Source of the DNA: Rhodosporidiobolus odoratus
Lineage: Eukaryota; Basidiomycota; Microbotryomycetes; Sporidiobolales; Sporidiobolaceae
Direction of reading: 5' to 3'
Assembly (NCBI GenBank): GCA_034387635.1
Contig: JAOANU010000003.1
Coordinates: forward strand, 1,736,001-1,800,000
DNA length: 64,000 nt
Shown: one piece after another, positions 11,848-23,868 of the stretch
Layout of the letters: each line of letters opens with the position of its first letter
How positions within the stretch are numbered: the first letter of the stretch is position 1
Program-made: the position numbers and the translations under genes
The notes under the pieces: generated by a model
Databases searched by the model: none
What the model was told of the DNA's origin: nothing
Seen by the model: the letters and a program-made list of their open reading frames with translations, nothing else

Positions 11848-12885
11848 ATGTTTTCAAACCTCCTCCTGCGATTTAGGTCTTCCCCCGTCCCCACGCCCAG
11901 TCGCAAGATCCGATACTCGTGGACGTCCGGGTGGCCCGATTGGGACCCTGACCAGCCGTACGCCGATATTGCCGGTCAGCGACTCTTCACCGAAACCTCC
12001 TACACGGCCGAACCTATCCGACTTCATCGACCACTCCTGCTATATCAGCATTCGCCTCTGATCGACTGCACCCAAGCAGGAAATACAGCGGTTGCTCGCA
12101 CATGGGTTACCTGCAGGTGAATATCAATACAAGCGCTCCTCCTCCTGCTTCTCTATTCAAGTTCAGCTGCTCCTTCAATCGCACGCACTACATACTGCAG
12201 CAAGAGTTATGAGCCGCTTTGGAGAACCGGGTGACTGTCCACGCTGCGGTGCTGCCGAAGGAAACGAAACCCATGCTTTCCTCGAGTCATCTGGAGACCA
12301 AGCAGGCACTGTAGGACGCCGAAGCAAGTGCGGCTAAGAAACAGACTATGCCACATTCCACAAAGAAGCGTACCTCAGCAGAAACCTCTCTTCCCAGCAA
12401 ACCAGCTCGCTGTTCCGACTGCGAAGAAGCCTAAGGCTGCTTGTTCCAGGCCCAACGTATCTTATTGGCAGCTCTGCGAAGCTCGCTACCTCAACTTTGC
12501 CTCAACTTGCCCATTCCCGACTGAGCCTCTCGCTTCTGAACCCTTTTCTGTACCATCTCCCGACATTCTCCCTCAAGTAGCTCTTATACAATCTCAGCGA
12601 CTTGTCGCTATCTCTAGCCATGCCGAATCGCACCTCTCACCTACTCAGCTACGCGACTTTCTTACCTCAGCCTTTCTATCGCACGATTTCCTACCGGCCG
12701 CCCGGTCTCTCCACGCCGCCGGTGTCTCTACAACAGAAGCCCTTGCCGACCTCTTCCACTTCAATGCCGACTGCCTCAAAGCTTTGACGGAGCTACTAGT
12801 TAGGCGCAAGAAGCTGAGCGGGATCGAGGCGGGCTGGGTAAGGAAAGCGGTTTGGCAGCTTAGCGGGGCTTTGCCGGAAGCTTGA
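11848..12885 (+). CDS. Possible divergent or decaying family 1 relative with SAM-like C-terminus
   Basis: The best supported part is the last exon (to 12885). Its translation has a helical end with LRDFLTSAFLSHDFLPAA, AAGVSTTEALADLF and a Lys/Arg-rich final helix, resembling the family 1 C-terminal domain. Upstream, a frame from the ATG at 11848 contains SGWPDWDPDQPYADIAG, similar in layout to the EWPLW motif at the start of two left-hand family 1 genes. No intact Cys/His module could be assembled between 12060 and 12330: the frames that look right are broken by stops. It may have unresolved introns, or it may be a decaying copy. Treat the outer coordinates as approximate. Confidence 0.4.
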
Positions 12886-13248
12886 GGACACCATGGAAAT
12901 CGTGATACTTTGCTGAAACGACTGACATCATTGCTTTGCCGGTATACGAGCAGCAGGAACGGCGGGCGCGTTTCGCGGTCTTTACTGATTCTCGCTACTT
13001 CTCCTTGCTTTTGTCTCGGGACCACCCCTGACGGGAGCTGCTGCTACGCGTCAAGTAATCGTCAGAGTACTAGTGTACTGCGTTACGATCGTCAGACCTT
13101 ACATACGATACAACCGACTCGCAGACAACATCGCTTTTCCTCCTCGACTTCATCGACCTCCTTTTCCTCGCACGGTCCGCCGTTCGTTCAACATCTCCCC
13201 GTCCTCTTCGTCTTCTTACGCCTTCTTCCTCCGGTAGCCGCGCCGCCG

Positions 13249-15921
13249 ATGAGTCTGTCAGCTACACTGCAAGCAAGCACTTCCGACTCCCTGCCAGCCG
13301 CAACCTTTTCTTCCACTCTCTTAGCTAAAGCCGACACTTCTACACTCTCGCCAGGGGTTTTCGGCCTGCGACCAGATCGCAGCTCAGCACTGGCGATTCA
13401 CCCGACATGCGCACGTACTGGAACGAATGAGTCTTCGGCTGTGTCCTCAACGGGCAACGTAGCAGAGTTCGGACGGCTCGAGATGGAGCGGATTGAGACA
13501 GAGGACGCGAGGTGTCTCGACGACGATTTACAACGAGGACAGCAGAAGCGAGGCGACTATGGTGATTTCGGACCAGGCGACTATGGCTGGGGTGCGTCGT
13601 CCTTTCCTTTCTTTCGTGTTGTCCGATAACTTCCTGATTTCTCGTGGTTGCGCAGGTACGGACTTGACGACTACGACCCTTTATGTGGACGCTACCTCCT
13701 CCTTCGACTCGAGCACGACAGTCTGTACGGTGTTCGAAGGCAGGCTGCTTCTTGTCTGCGGAGCCTTTTCGCTCACTCACGCCGTCGAGGTCGAATCGCC
13801 CCCTGACTTCCCTTCATTCCCCAGGCGTCGACACTACCATCACGCTCACCCCGAGCATCGCGACCTTCACGATCTTCCCTACCGCTACCCGCTACGAAAC
13901 TTCAGTCATCGTGCAAGAACAGACGACCTACCAAACTTTCACCTCAGTATACACTGCTACCCTCGAAGCATCGACGGTGACCACCACAGCCCTTCCGCCA
14001 GAGACGGTGACTGTACCTGCTGAGGAAACTATGCAAACCTCGACCAGCTCACCAACCTCTTCTTCCCCTTCTTCCGAAACCCTACCCACGACTCCCCCTC
14101 CCTGGCTAACTACAACCTCCGCCACCACAAGCCCTTTCTCAACGCTCAGTTCACGGACGTCCACAACGACTACGACTACCGACAAGCCCGAAGCGACGAC
14201 GCCTGTGCCGGTGCGTTCGGAGTGTCTGCCGGGGGATAAAGATGTTAAGGAACCGGGATTATTCGAGCCGACGCATGAACAGACGATCTCGCTATGTAAG
14301 ATCATATTCCGTATCTTCTCACTCCTGACGCGCTGATGCTGCTTTGCTGCAGATGTCATGGGCATCTGTGCGTTACGTCCCTCGCGACGACCCTGACTCT
14401 TCCGCCGCATATCCTGGTCTTACATTAGCGGGTGTCCTCAGCTAGCTCACTCGCTCTCGTGCGACACGCAGACTTGGTCGGCATCACTATAGCCTGGAAC
14501 CTCTGGGGTTTGCGGGCTCTACTCTACGGGTTCAAGAGCTTTACCGTCCTTGTTCACGAGAGCGGGCAAGCCCTGAGCCGCCTCGTCCGTATGCGCTCCT
14601 GTGCTGACACTGACTTAGAAATGGTGCAGACACGTGCTCGGAATCAAGCTGTCTGGCTTACCCCTGTGGCGTTTTACCGTCGACCCAAACGCTGGCGGAG
14701 CTTCGCACACAGTACGCTCTGCCTATTACGAGTCTGGAGTCCGCTCTGCCCCCGCTGACCGAGCTTGTAAGCGTGTGACTGGGCTGACCTTGACTGATGG
14801 TACAGACTCCAGGACGCCGCTTCCCTCCGCTGGCCCTTTTTCTCGGTCAAGTTTTCTCAATCACCTTCGGCGGCGCGATAATCTTTACCGGGTTTGACAC
14901 TCTCGCGTCAAAGTATGCTTCGTTCGTGCGTTATGCTTTCTGTGCTTGAAAACAGTACGAAGCTTACTAGCTGACCGGGATGCAGGTCGTTATGGCGATT
15001 TGGCTGGCGGTCATCGGACTTCAGGCGGAGCTCGTGTCGAAGCTGGTCTGCTTCGCATCTTTAGCTGTGCTAGTGAGCTTCACTCCTGTCCTACTGACCT
15101 GGAAAGGGGAATTGGCACTTACAACTCGCTTCAATAGGTCGGAATATGGTGCGGGCTCTGAGCCTCCTTGTACTTTGGTCCAGCCTGCGCGTGCTGAGAG
15201 TACCTTGTTCCAATTGAAGGTTTGTCGAGCACGCCGTCGGTCTGAGGTTCTATATCTTGTTCCTTGGCATGTAAGCCTTTTCTCTCCTTTACTGCGTGCC
15301 AACCTGACTGCCTTCCTTCCTCGCAGTATGAGCTCTTTCTACATGTGCGTAGCTGGCGAACATTACTCGGGCCACTTGCTGATTCTTTTTGTCGCGTACC
15401 ACAGCTTGTGGGACACGATGGTGAGTTAGCTGTCATCTTTCCGGTCGATGCTGTGCGTGCTGACGCTTTCTCCCTCGCTTGCAGGACGACTTCTTCCATC
15501 GGTATGGCGCCCTCCTGCAGCGTTAACATCTCGGGACTCGGCCTTGCGGATTGACGTACTTTCCGTTCACAGAAAACCAAACGAATGCTGCGTGGTCATG
15601 CTGGAGTCTCATACCGCCGTTCCAGCTACAGGTAAGCTGCTCGCTGCCCTACATACGGTACCCTCGCGCTGACTGGAACGATGAACTGATACCTCTCCAC
15701 ACAGCGTGGTTCATTACATGGTTCCTTACTTCCCTCGTGGTTGTCATTGGTTGTATTCTCGCGGCGCTGGCTTACTGGAGGAAGACGGAGCATGCTATGT
15801 ACGTTCTCCTGTCTTGTTCTATCTCCTCGACCTCAACGATGTCTTAGTCGACACACGTGCTGAACTGAAGCCTCATCGCTTGCGCAGGTATTGTCAAGGG
15901 CAGAGTTGGGCGCCGACCTGA
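13249..15921 (+). CDS. M50B-type membrane zinc metallopeptidase with Ser/Thr-rich N-terminal region
   Basis: About 230 residues of Ser/Thr-rich, mucin-like sequence (for example STVTTTALPPETVTVP) read in frame into ECLPGDKDVKEPGLFEPTHE and then into a polytopic membrane domain. That domain has IAWNLWGLRALLYGFKS, the HESGH active-site motif (HExxH), FTVDPNAGGASHT, a hydrophobic segment ending TGFDTLASKYASF, LWFVEHAVGLRFYILFLG and a last membrane span before WRKTEHAMY. This is the peptidase M50B-like fold. About ten short introns are needed. The HExxH codons are split by a GC-AG intron starting at about 14571. The start at 13249 is the first plausible ATG in the N-terminal frame; the N-terminal part is the least sure. 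A possible Kex2-type KR site follows QQ at about 13550. The end assumes a final splice to 15921. The substrate is unknown. Confidence 0.72.
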
Positions 15922-17806
15922 GCATGGCGCATTAGCTGTAGGTATTTGTGGAAAGGTGGAACGCTGTAAGACAAGGTGTCCCTGCTCGGCAGATGGCATT
16001 CTCGTTCACTTGTCCGACGGACCAGGGAGGTGCAATTCGAAAAGGCAAAGGGAGAAAACTGGACAGATACAAGAGTGACTCGCCGCCTCGCTCTAGCTGC
16101 ACCTCCTACCCCATTGGCAAGCAGCGAGAAGGCTGGAGGCTGGATCCACTGTACTGCAGCCTTTCGCTGGGCAGACGCGGCGAGGAGACGACAACCGCTG
16201 TTTTCTCGCGACGAACCTGAGAAGGTCAAGTCCAGCTTCGACGCTTTCTGCCAGCACCCGTGCGTCGCGAGTCGATGACAATGCTGGGACACAGAAGTAC
16301 GTCCAGCTTCTACACCTTCTTCGTCCTGCCTCGGTCCTGGCGAAGGTTTCCTCGACTTAGCTACAGCAAGCTATAAATCCCGCCATGCTGTGTAGGCCAC
16401 GGGAGGTAAGGCTTCGGTCCTCTGTTATCCGAGTGAAGAGAATGCGGATGCCTTCACTTGGCTGAAGGATTTCTTCGGAAGTGTATCCAAAGGTAGCGTG
16501 CCAATGGAGTCGTGAAGAAAGACAATGATCGAGTGGTAATGGCGTTTCAGGTTCGTAATTAGTTAGTGCCGGCGGGCCTGAGGCTGGTTCGGAGCCACAG
16601 CAGCTTGTTGGAACGCAGGGGGGTGCAGGGAAGGGATCAATCAGAAAGGTACGGGAAAAAGGGAAACAGGACGAGACACACGCGGAAGCGGAACCTGCCA
16701 AAGCAGTGCAAAGGCTGCGAGCCCACTTGAGGCGTTGCGACCACTCGGCTCAAAGAGGTGGCGCGAGTATCGCTGGGCTACAATGGCGAGAAAGTTGCCA
16801 TGTCTCCGACGGAAGAGAAGAAAAGACAAACGAGGCGAAAGAAGCGGAGCGCAATGATCGGGCCAGACGGCAAGCGAAGAAAGGCATATATATTAGCAGA
16901 GGTACAATCGCGTCGAGCGGCCTGTGCAAAGCAACCTCCGTCACGCTGCCGAAATGGAGACGTCTACTTCTGCCGCCGTTTGAGGTCAAGTGAGAATGAC
17001 TACGAACGCGCAGTGCCACAGCCTTTGTGCAAGCAGGACGCAGCCAGTGGTCTTTGGAGACCGCCCACATACCCTACCTAGCTATGCCGGAAGGCCTGAC
17101 AAGACCACCTGGGGCGGGTTCTTTGGCACGCAAGCCCTCGTCAACATTCCATCCGGCCTTCTGTGTCGGGGCAAATCTTGGGCAAAGCTGTTGTAGTATT
17201 CTCCGCTACGCGTGTACAGTGTCGACCGTGCGAGACCAAGCGCCATGCGAGGGACCTAGGGCGCAGGACAGTGCATGCTTGACAGGCGAAGCGAGGGTGC
17301 GGCATGGCTGGATCCGAAGCGAGCTCGCGGCGTACATTGCGCAATGCTGGCAGATTTGTATTAGGTGGAGCCCTTCCCGGTTGTCCCGGCGAGGCGGTTG
17401 TGCGTGTGTCAGGGGATTGACGATGTGAGGTGAAGGGCGAGATTGGGCGAAGGCGAGGATTAAGCGAGATGAGCTGCATGGTATATCATGAGGGTAGAAA
17501 GGCTTTGTAAGAGGTTACAGATGATGGCAAACGAGGGGAGCACGAGCGGAGACGGGCCCGACCTTGGGACTTCGGGCTGATGGAGTCGAAATCCACCTCA
17601 CCAACTCTCTCTCCCTTCTCCTCCCACTCTATACACACCCTTGTACGCTAATACTGTACAGTCTCATTGGTCTGATCAAACAGCTGACATCCACTATCAC
17701 CCTCTCCCGCTGCTTCCACTTCGCCTCCTTAACTCGCCAACCCTCGGTCGTTACTCCATTATCCACCACAATCTGTGGCCACCCGCGCTCGCCAACACAG
17801 CCCATC
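15922..17806. other. 1.9 kb with no gene supported; transketolase promoter
   Basis: Open frames occur on both strands but none has a recognised motif. The last 230 bases before the transketolase ATG are pyrimidine-rich, as is usual for strongly expressed fungal genes. Confidence 0.45.
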
Positions 17807-20676
17807 ATGTCCTTCCAGCCCAACAAAGACGACCTCAAGGCCATCAACACCATCCGCACCCTCGCCCTCGAGTACGTCACTTCCATCTCTTCCCCATCTC
17901 CCGCATCTGTCACTCCGCAACTTGCAATTGCCCGTAATGCACAACCCTTGCCCGCTGGATCACCATGCTGACTTCCTGCTTTACTTCACAGCACGGTCAA
18001 CAAGGTCCGCTATTCTCTTCTGTGCAGTGCACAACCGGGAAGCCGCCCGCTTCATGCAGCACCGCGAAACTGACGTCCTTCGTCGCCCTCTGTTCCGGTC
18101 ATGCTCCTTGCTGGGATATAATCTGGACACTTGCAGGCCAACTCGGGGCACCCGGGTGCGCCGATGGGCATGGCACCGGCCGCTCACGTTCTTTTCTGTG
18201 CGTTTTCTGCGGGGTTTATCTTTTGGGCTTCTCTAGTAGCGCGGGAGGAGCCGTTGTTGAAGTGCATCAAATCTGGCGCACCCCGTACTTACAGACCTTC
18301 CTGTTCACAGCCCGCTTCTTCAACTGCAACCCCAAGAACCCCAAGTGGGCCAACCGTGACCGATTTGTCCTTTCCAACGGTCACGCTTGCGCGCTGCAAT
18401 ACGTCCTTCTCCACCTCCTCGGTTACGAGGTTTCCATTGACGACCTCAAGTCGGTTCGTCCTTCTGTTTAGCATGCCGCTTTTCTTCCTTGTTTAAACTG
18501 ATATTTGCCCCTCTGCAGTTCCGTCAGCTCGACTCCATCACCCCAGGTCACCCGGAGCTTGGCGTTACCCCCGGTGTCGAAGTTACCACTGGTCCTCTCG
18601 GTCAGGGTTTCGCCAACGCCGTCGGTCTCGCCATCGCTCAGGCTCACCTCGGCGCTACCTTCAACAAGGACGGTTTCCCCATCTTCGACAACTACACCTA
18701 CATGTTCACCGGTGACGGTTGCTTGATGGAGGGTGTCTCTGGAGAGGCTGCCTCGCTTGCTGGGTAACTCCTGCCCTATTTTCTCTCTCAAAACGGTTCT
18801 TATGCAGATCCTTCGCAGTCACCTCAAGCTCGGCAACCTTATCGCCATCTACGATGACAACCAGATTTCCATCGACGGCTCGACCGAGATCGCCTTCACT
18901 GAGGATGTTGAGAAGCGCTTCCAGTCCTACGACTGGCAGGTCCTCCAGTGCGTTTTTTTATTCACGAGGCTTAAATGCGTAGGAACCTACTCAGGCATTT
19001 TACTCCACAGCGTTGAGGACGGTAACGGAGACCTCAAGTCTATCTTCGAGGCCATCGAGGAGGCCAAGAAGGAAACCCGCAAGCCCACCATCATCTGCCT
19101 CAAGACCACCATTGGTTTCGGTTCCAAGGACCAGGGCACCCACGGCGTTCACGGTAACCCCCTCAAGGCCGACGACACCGTCAACATCAAGAACGCGTTC
19201 GGCTTCAACCCGGAGGAGTTCTTCGTTGTCCCCGATGAGACCAAGACTATCTACGCCGACATCGCCAAGCGCGGTGCCGACGCTGAGGAGAAGTGGAATG
19301 CCACTTTCCGCGAGTACGAGCAGAAGTACCCGGATGAGGCCATGGACATCCAGCGTCGTCTCGACGGCCGCCTTCCGGACGGATGGGAGAAGGCTCTCCC
19401 CTCTTTCGAGCCGTCCGACGATGCCGTGGCGTCCCGCAAGCTTTCCGAGGTTCTCCTCGCCAAGCTCTCCACTGTCGTCCCCGAGCTCGTTTCCGGATCC
19501 GCCGACCTTACCCCCTCCAACCTTACCCGCTGGAAGGCTGCTGTTGACTTCCAGCCCAAGGAGAACGGCCTCGGTGACTACACCGGTCGCTACATCGTGC
19601 GTTTACTCCTTCCTATCTTTACGGCTTCTTTGTTCTGACTCCCTCGCGTCTGCGCAGCGCTACGGTGTCCGTGAGCACGGCATGGGTGCCATCGCCAACG
19701 GTATTGCCGCCTACGGCCCCAACCTCATGATCCCCGCTATCGGTACTTTCCTCAACTTCGTCTCCTACGCCGCCGGCGCCGTCCGCCTCTCTGCCCTTTC
19801 CCACCAGCGTGTCATCTGGGTTGCCACCCACGACTCCATTGTACGTTTCTCACTGCTCTGTCCTGTTTCTCTCGTGCCGACCTGTTTCTTCCTTGACAGG
19901 GTCTCGGTGAGGATGGTCCTACCCACCAGCCGATTGAGACGATTGCCCACTTCCGTGCACTCCCCAACTGCAACGTCTGGCGCCCGGCTGACGGCAACGA
20001 GACTTCGGCCTCTTACTACATGGCCCTCACCTCCACCCACACTCCCTCCATCCTTGCGTGAGTTTCCGTCCTCGCGTCCTACTTCCCTCTTAAGCTGATA
20101 CTGATCTGCCCTTGTGCGCAGCCTCACCCGCCAGAATCTTCCCCAGCTTGCCGGCTCCTCGATCGAGAAGGCCAACAAGGGTGGTTACGTCCTCCACGAT
20201 GTGGAGAACGCCGACCTCACCTTTGTCGCCACCGGTTCCGAAGTCTCCCTCGCCGTCGAGGCCGCCGAGCTCCTCTCCAAGAAGGGCGTCAAGGCCCGCG
20301 TCGTCTCCCTCCCTTGCTTCGAGGTCTTCAGGCAGCAAAGCGACGACTACCGTCTTTCGGTCCTTCCCGACGGCGCACCTATCCTCTCGGTCGAGGCGTA
20401 CACCACTTTCGGATGGGGAGAGTTTTCGCACGCTCACTGCGGTATCAACTCGTTCGGTGCCTCCGCACCCGCCAAGGCTGTCTACAACAAGGTGCGTTTT
20501 GCCCTCTCCTGTTCTTCTCTCGTCTCGTACCGAGCGACTGAGTGCATCTGTTTTGTCCTGTGCAGTTCGGCCTCACTGGCGAGGACGTTGCTACCCGCGC
20601 GGAGAAGACTATCGCTTACTACAAGAAGCTCGGTCACCCCGTCTACTCGCCTGTCTCGCAGCAGATCAACGCTTAA
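17807..20676 (+). CDS. TKL1: Transketolase
   Basis: Thiamine-diphosphate enzyme of the non-oxidative pentose phosphate pathway, moving two-carbon ketol units between sugar phosphates in the cytosol. The start ATG at 17807 gives MSFQPNKDD. Exons: 17807-17872, 17992-18004, 18137-18197, 18311-18453, 18519-18763, 18819-18947, 19011-19596, 19658-19840, 19900-20057, 20122-20491 and 20566-20676. Diagnostic motifs are [27 protein letters not shown], the diphosphate site GDGCLMEG ... [31 protein letters not shown] and [15 protein letters not shown]. Full length, ending QQINA. The second exon is only 13 nt. Neighbours are unrelated. Near certain. Confidence 0.97.
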
Positions 20677-21282
20677 GTGACCTGCGATTTACGATTGCGT
20701 CGAAATGGACGAGGTAGAGGAAGCAGAGTGCGAGGAGTAGCGGGGTATTGCGTGATCTGATCCCCGACTCTTTTCTGGAGGGACCTCTACTTTACTAGGT
20801 TTACTGAGACTGAAAATTCTACCCCTGATTTGTGCATAGAACATTCGTGACGGCGTCCTTGTCGCTCGGTCCATCGGCTGATGGGCGGGCGATACTCACC
20901 GCTTTTGGACTACGGCCTTCTGGCGGAGCTTTCTCTGCACTACTTTGTCGCAGATCCGCGGCGGATGGTTCAGATGGCAGGCGGTACGGAGGGGACTTGC
21001 CTTGGACTTGCCACCGTCAATCGCGATTGAGGAGGTTACCACGGTACAGCAGCGGAGCTCTCGAAGGACAACTGCTTACAAAGGTACAACTTGCTCCCCG
21101 GGCCCTGGCTACAGTACCTAGCGACGACACAGCGTCAGACAAGCCTGTGTTTCGCCGCGGCGTCCGATCTCATCCGCGGTCTTCCGATTCTTCTCTTTAG
21201 CCCATTTCCGCGCGAAGACGCCCTCTCTTCGATTCTGCTGTCGCATACTATTGACTCCGTCAAAACAATCTCCTAAACACTG
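20677..21282. other. Intergenic
   Basis: About 600 bases between transketolase and the first family 2 gene. No gene is seen; it should hold the transketolase terminator and the family 2 promoter. Confidence 0.5.
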
Positions 21283-22611
21283 ATGGATGCATTTAGTGAC
21301 AACACTCCTCTCGCCACGGCGGTACTGGTATGGCTGAAATCGCCGGGGGCAAGGGTACTCGTGCGGCGCTCTGAGGACTTCAACACCCAACTCGCCTGCG
21401 GACGTCTGCCAACCGGAGCATGTGGATACGCCAAGCAAGACGAGAATGGACAGTGGCGCGACCCCGTCTCCCTTGACCTCAAAGTCCACCAAGTTCTCGG
21501 AGCCAAGGGACGTGGGTCAGTCCGTTCTTTCTTCCTCTCATACCATGGAAGCCCATCCCCAGCCTGAGGCATGCTCATCGCGTGTCCTCTTCAGTTTACG
21601 ACAGGCCGCTTTATACCAACTGTATGGGGTATCGTCAGCCAAGCCGTATCGGCACGACTCGCACGTGCTGAATTTTCTAGGCATTCCTGAAACCCTGCTT
21701 CTCTACGCACGCATCGAGTATGTTGACTGCTTTACTGAGCATTTTTCTCCTCGCACTGACACGTTGCACCCGCCTGTAGCAACTGGGCGCTTGCGTTCCC
21801 CGTCGACGAGGTCTTTGCCCTGTTCAGCCAGACCTACGACCGGCTTTTTCGCGGAGCCACCCCCGACAATACCCATGAAATCTCGGTCTCCTATGCCGAT
21901 CTTTTACTAGAACTCGTCCTGATGAATGGGCTGGTTGCTTCGCCGGACGAGATGCCTGCGACAGCACGCCAGGCCTTGTGTCAATGGCTCAAAGAAGAAT
22001 TCCCCGAATCCATTGCGCTGTTCGAGCACATCTTCAAGGATCGTTACGTAGAGCCTCGCCAGTGGTTTGAAAAGAGGGGATACAACTGGGCAAACTTTCT
22101 GCAGTTTGTCGGGATCACGCAGCCGGCAACATTCCCACATATCGAAGCAGGGGGGTCCCTCGCGTCTCACCCGAGTGGAATGCCGGTGGTCACGGTGGCC
22201 GATTTTCTGTGCATTGCACAATATTCGGTTGAGGCGTACGTTCTTTTTGACCTCGTACCCCCTCCTTCCCCTCACCTTCTCTGATGAATCTGCACCCGCG
22301 TTTTGTGTCCTACCGGGGTACATCGTGACTCACTTGGACTTGGGACTTCTCTTTACAGCTTCAAAACGAAGGATACTTCGCGCCTGACTACCACCAATAG
22401 TGTCCCGAGCAGTGTCAAAGCTCGGGTTCCGCGGCAGCCGAGTGGAGTAGAGGACATGATGACAGGGCAATCTTGTGTACCTCGGGCGTACGTGCTGCGG
22501 TGCCCTTTGCGTTATCTAGCTAATGGCTTTCAATCCTGCAGGCGAAGCGGTTCCAATCGACACTGGAATGTTCCCAAAATTGTCAAAGTTCTCAAACCTT
22601 TTCGGAGGTAG
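21283..22611 (+). CDS. Family 2 protein, copy a (unknown function)
   Basis: I do not recognise this protein, but it is clearly one of four related genes here. The ATG at 21283 gives MDAFSDNTPLATAVLVWLKS. Conserved blocks in order: LKSP and LACG (exon 1), LRQAALYQLYG and LGIPETLLLYARI (exon 2), NWALAFPVDEVFALF, WLKEEFPESIALFEHIF, WANFLQFVGI and PVVTVADFLC (exon 3), then a basic tail with TSRLTT and PRQPSG, ending VLKPFRR. All introns have GT-AG ends. The intron before NWALAF falls in phase 2 inside an Asp codon, as in two other copies. No signal peptide or membrane span; the core is probably all-helical. The decayed copy b lies 1.26 kb downstream on the same strand. Confidence 0.75.
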
Positions 22612-23868
22612 TCAGCGAGAGGACAAGTGCAGGACAGGGCGATTGGGATTGGATTGGGATTTAGCCATGATGTAAATCGTTCCCGGTGACCTTCTCAAGA
22701 TCAAGAAAACAAAGTTAAAGAGCTTGATCGTGGGCAGCTCTTGAGCTTGCTACCCAGGCAGACTGATCATACTAGAAAGTGTCGACGGTGCGTGGGCATA
22801 GCTTCCAGTACTGCCCGTGAAACTCTTTACCCCCAAGCAATGTTTCCTGAACTTTGCCTTTTCTCCTAGTCTTGTCAATAGCGACTCGACCGTCCTCCAG
22901 GTTAATACCTTGATCAGTCAGCCTCCCCAGGTATGGCTGTATCTGGATGTAAGACCTCAGGGCCAGGCAGACCGCCGCTTCTGCCGGCTGGCTTCAACTA
23001 CGGGATCTTGACCGCGACGGCGAGGCACCTTGTGAAGGCCTCATTGCATGGCAAAGTCCGCAGGGCGGCAACTTGTGCACTTTGTAGTGAACATGTAGGC
23101 GCTCTCTCAAATGGGTACAATGTTATGGGTGGACAAGGCAGAGAAGCGATTTGCAGCGGACCTTCGCAAGAGCTGAAGGGGAAGCGTAGCTACATACAGC
23201 TCCAGAATTGGCCCGAGCGTCTTCATCCTCTCTGACGTGTGCGGTAGCCAGCCAGCTTGTTACAGCCTACCTGAGGCATGCAGTGCGAAGTGGCGGCGGC
23301 AGAAAACGACTCGCCGACATGACCTTGGCTTGCTTTGCGGACTCGTGGATGGCCGGATTGCATGGCGGAGGTGCACAAGCATCGCAGCCACCTCCACGAG
23401 CGCGGCTCACTTTGCGTCCGATGGGGATCGCCGACAACCCCCGACACCGAGAGGTGGCCCGGACTTGAGAAGGTCAATCGGGACTTTTCTCTGTGCAAGG
23501 CTACCCTCGACACAGCTTCTCCGCAGCTCACGCACGGCTGCCAAGTCCAGCGCGACGTTCCCAGTATCACACCCTCGAAGTACTGCAAAGTAGCAGAAGG
23601 CTGTGATTTGCTCGCTTGCGGATTCCGCTCCCATCTTGTTCGCGGTGCAATTTGGACAGGAAGACATGCGGCTCCGCCGCGCCGATCGACTTCATTACCT
23701 ATGGCGATTGCGGACGCCGAAAAGACAGGTCCTCCCCATGTGCCCGTAGCGATCCGCGGGTGGCTCGCGACATCCTCTCCAACGCTCATGTTCCGCCAGA
23801 AGAAGGAAAGCAGGTTCCGTCTTTTTTGCCTCCTCTACCACACCTCGACGTCAACCACTCAAGCATCG
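22612..23868. other. Intergenic between family 2 copies a and b
   Basis: 1.26 kb between the two tandem copies. No gene is supported. Frames open on both strands carry no family 1 or family 2 motif. Confidence 0.45.

Noticed and set aside
12092..12337. CPRCGAAEGNETHAFLE, resembling the Cys/His tail of LINE-type reverse transcriptases
   Set aside because: No reverse transcriptase or endonuclease sequence flanks it, and the frame ends shortly after; a chance match is more likely.
17540..17590. Possible tRNA (T-loop-like GAGTCGAAATCC)
   Set aside because: No matching acceptor stem, D arm or A/B box spacing could be built.
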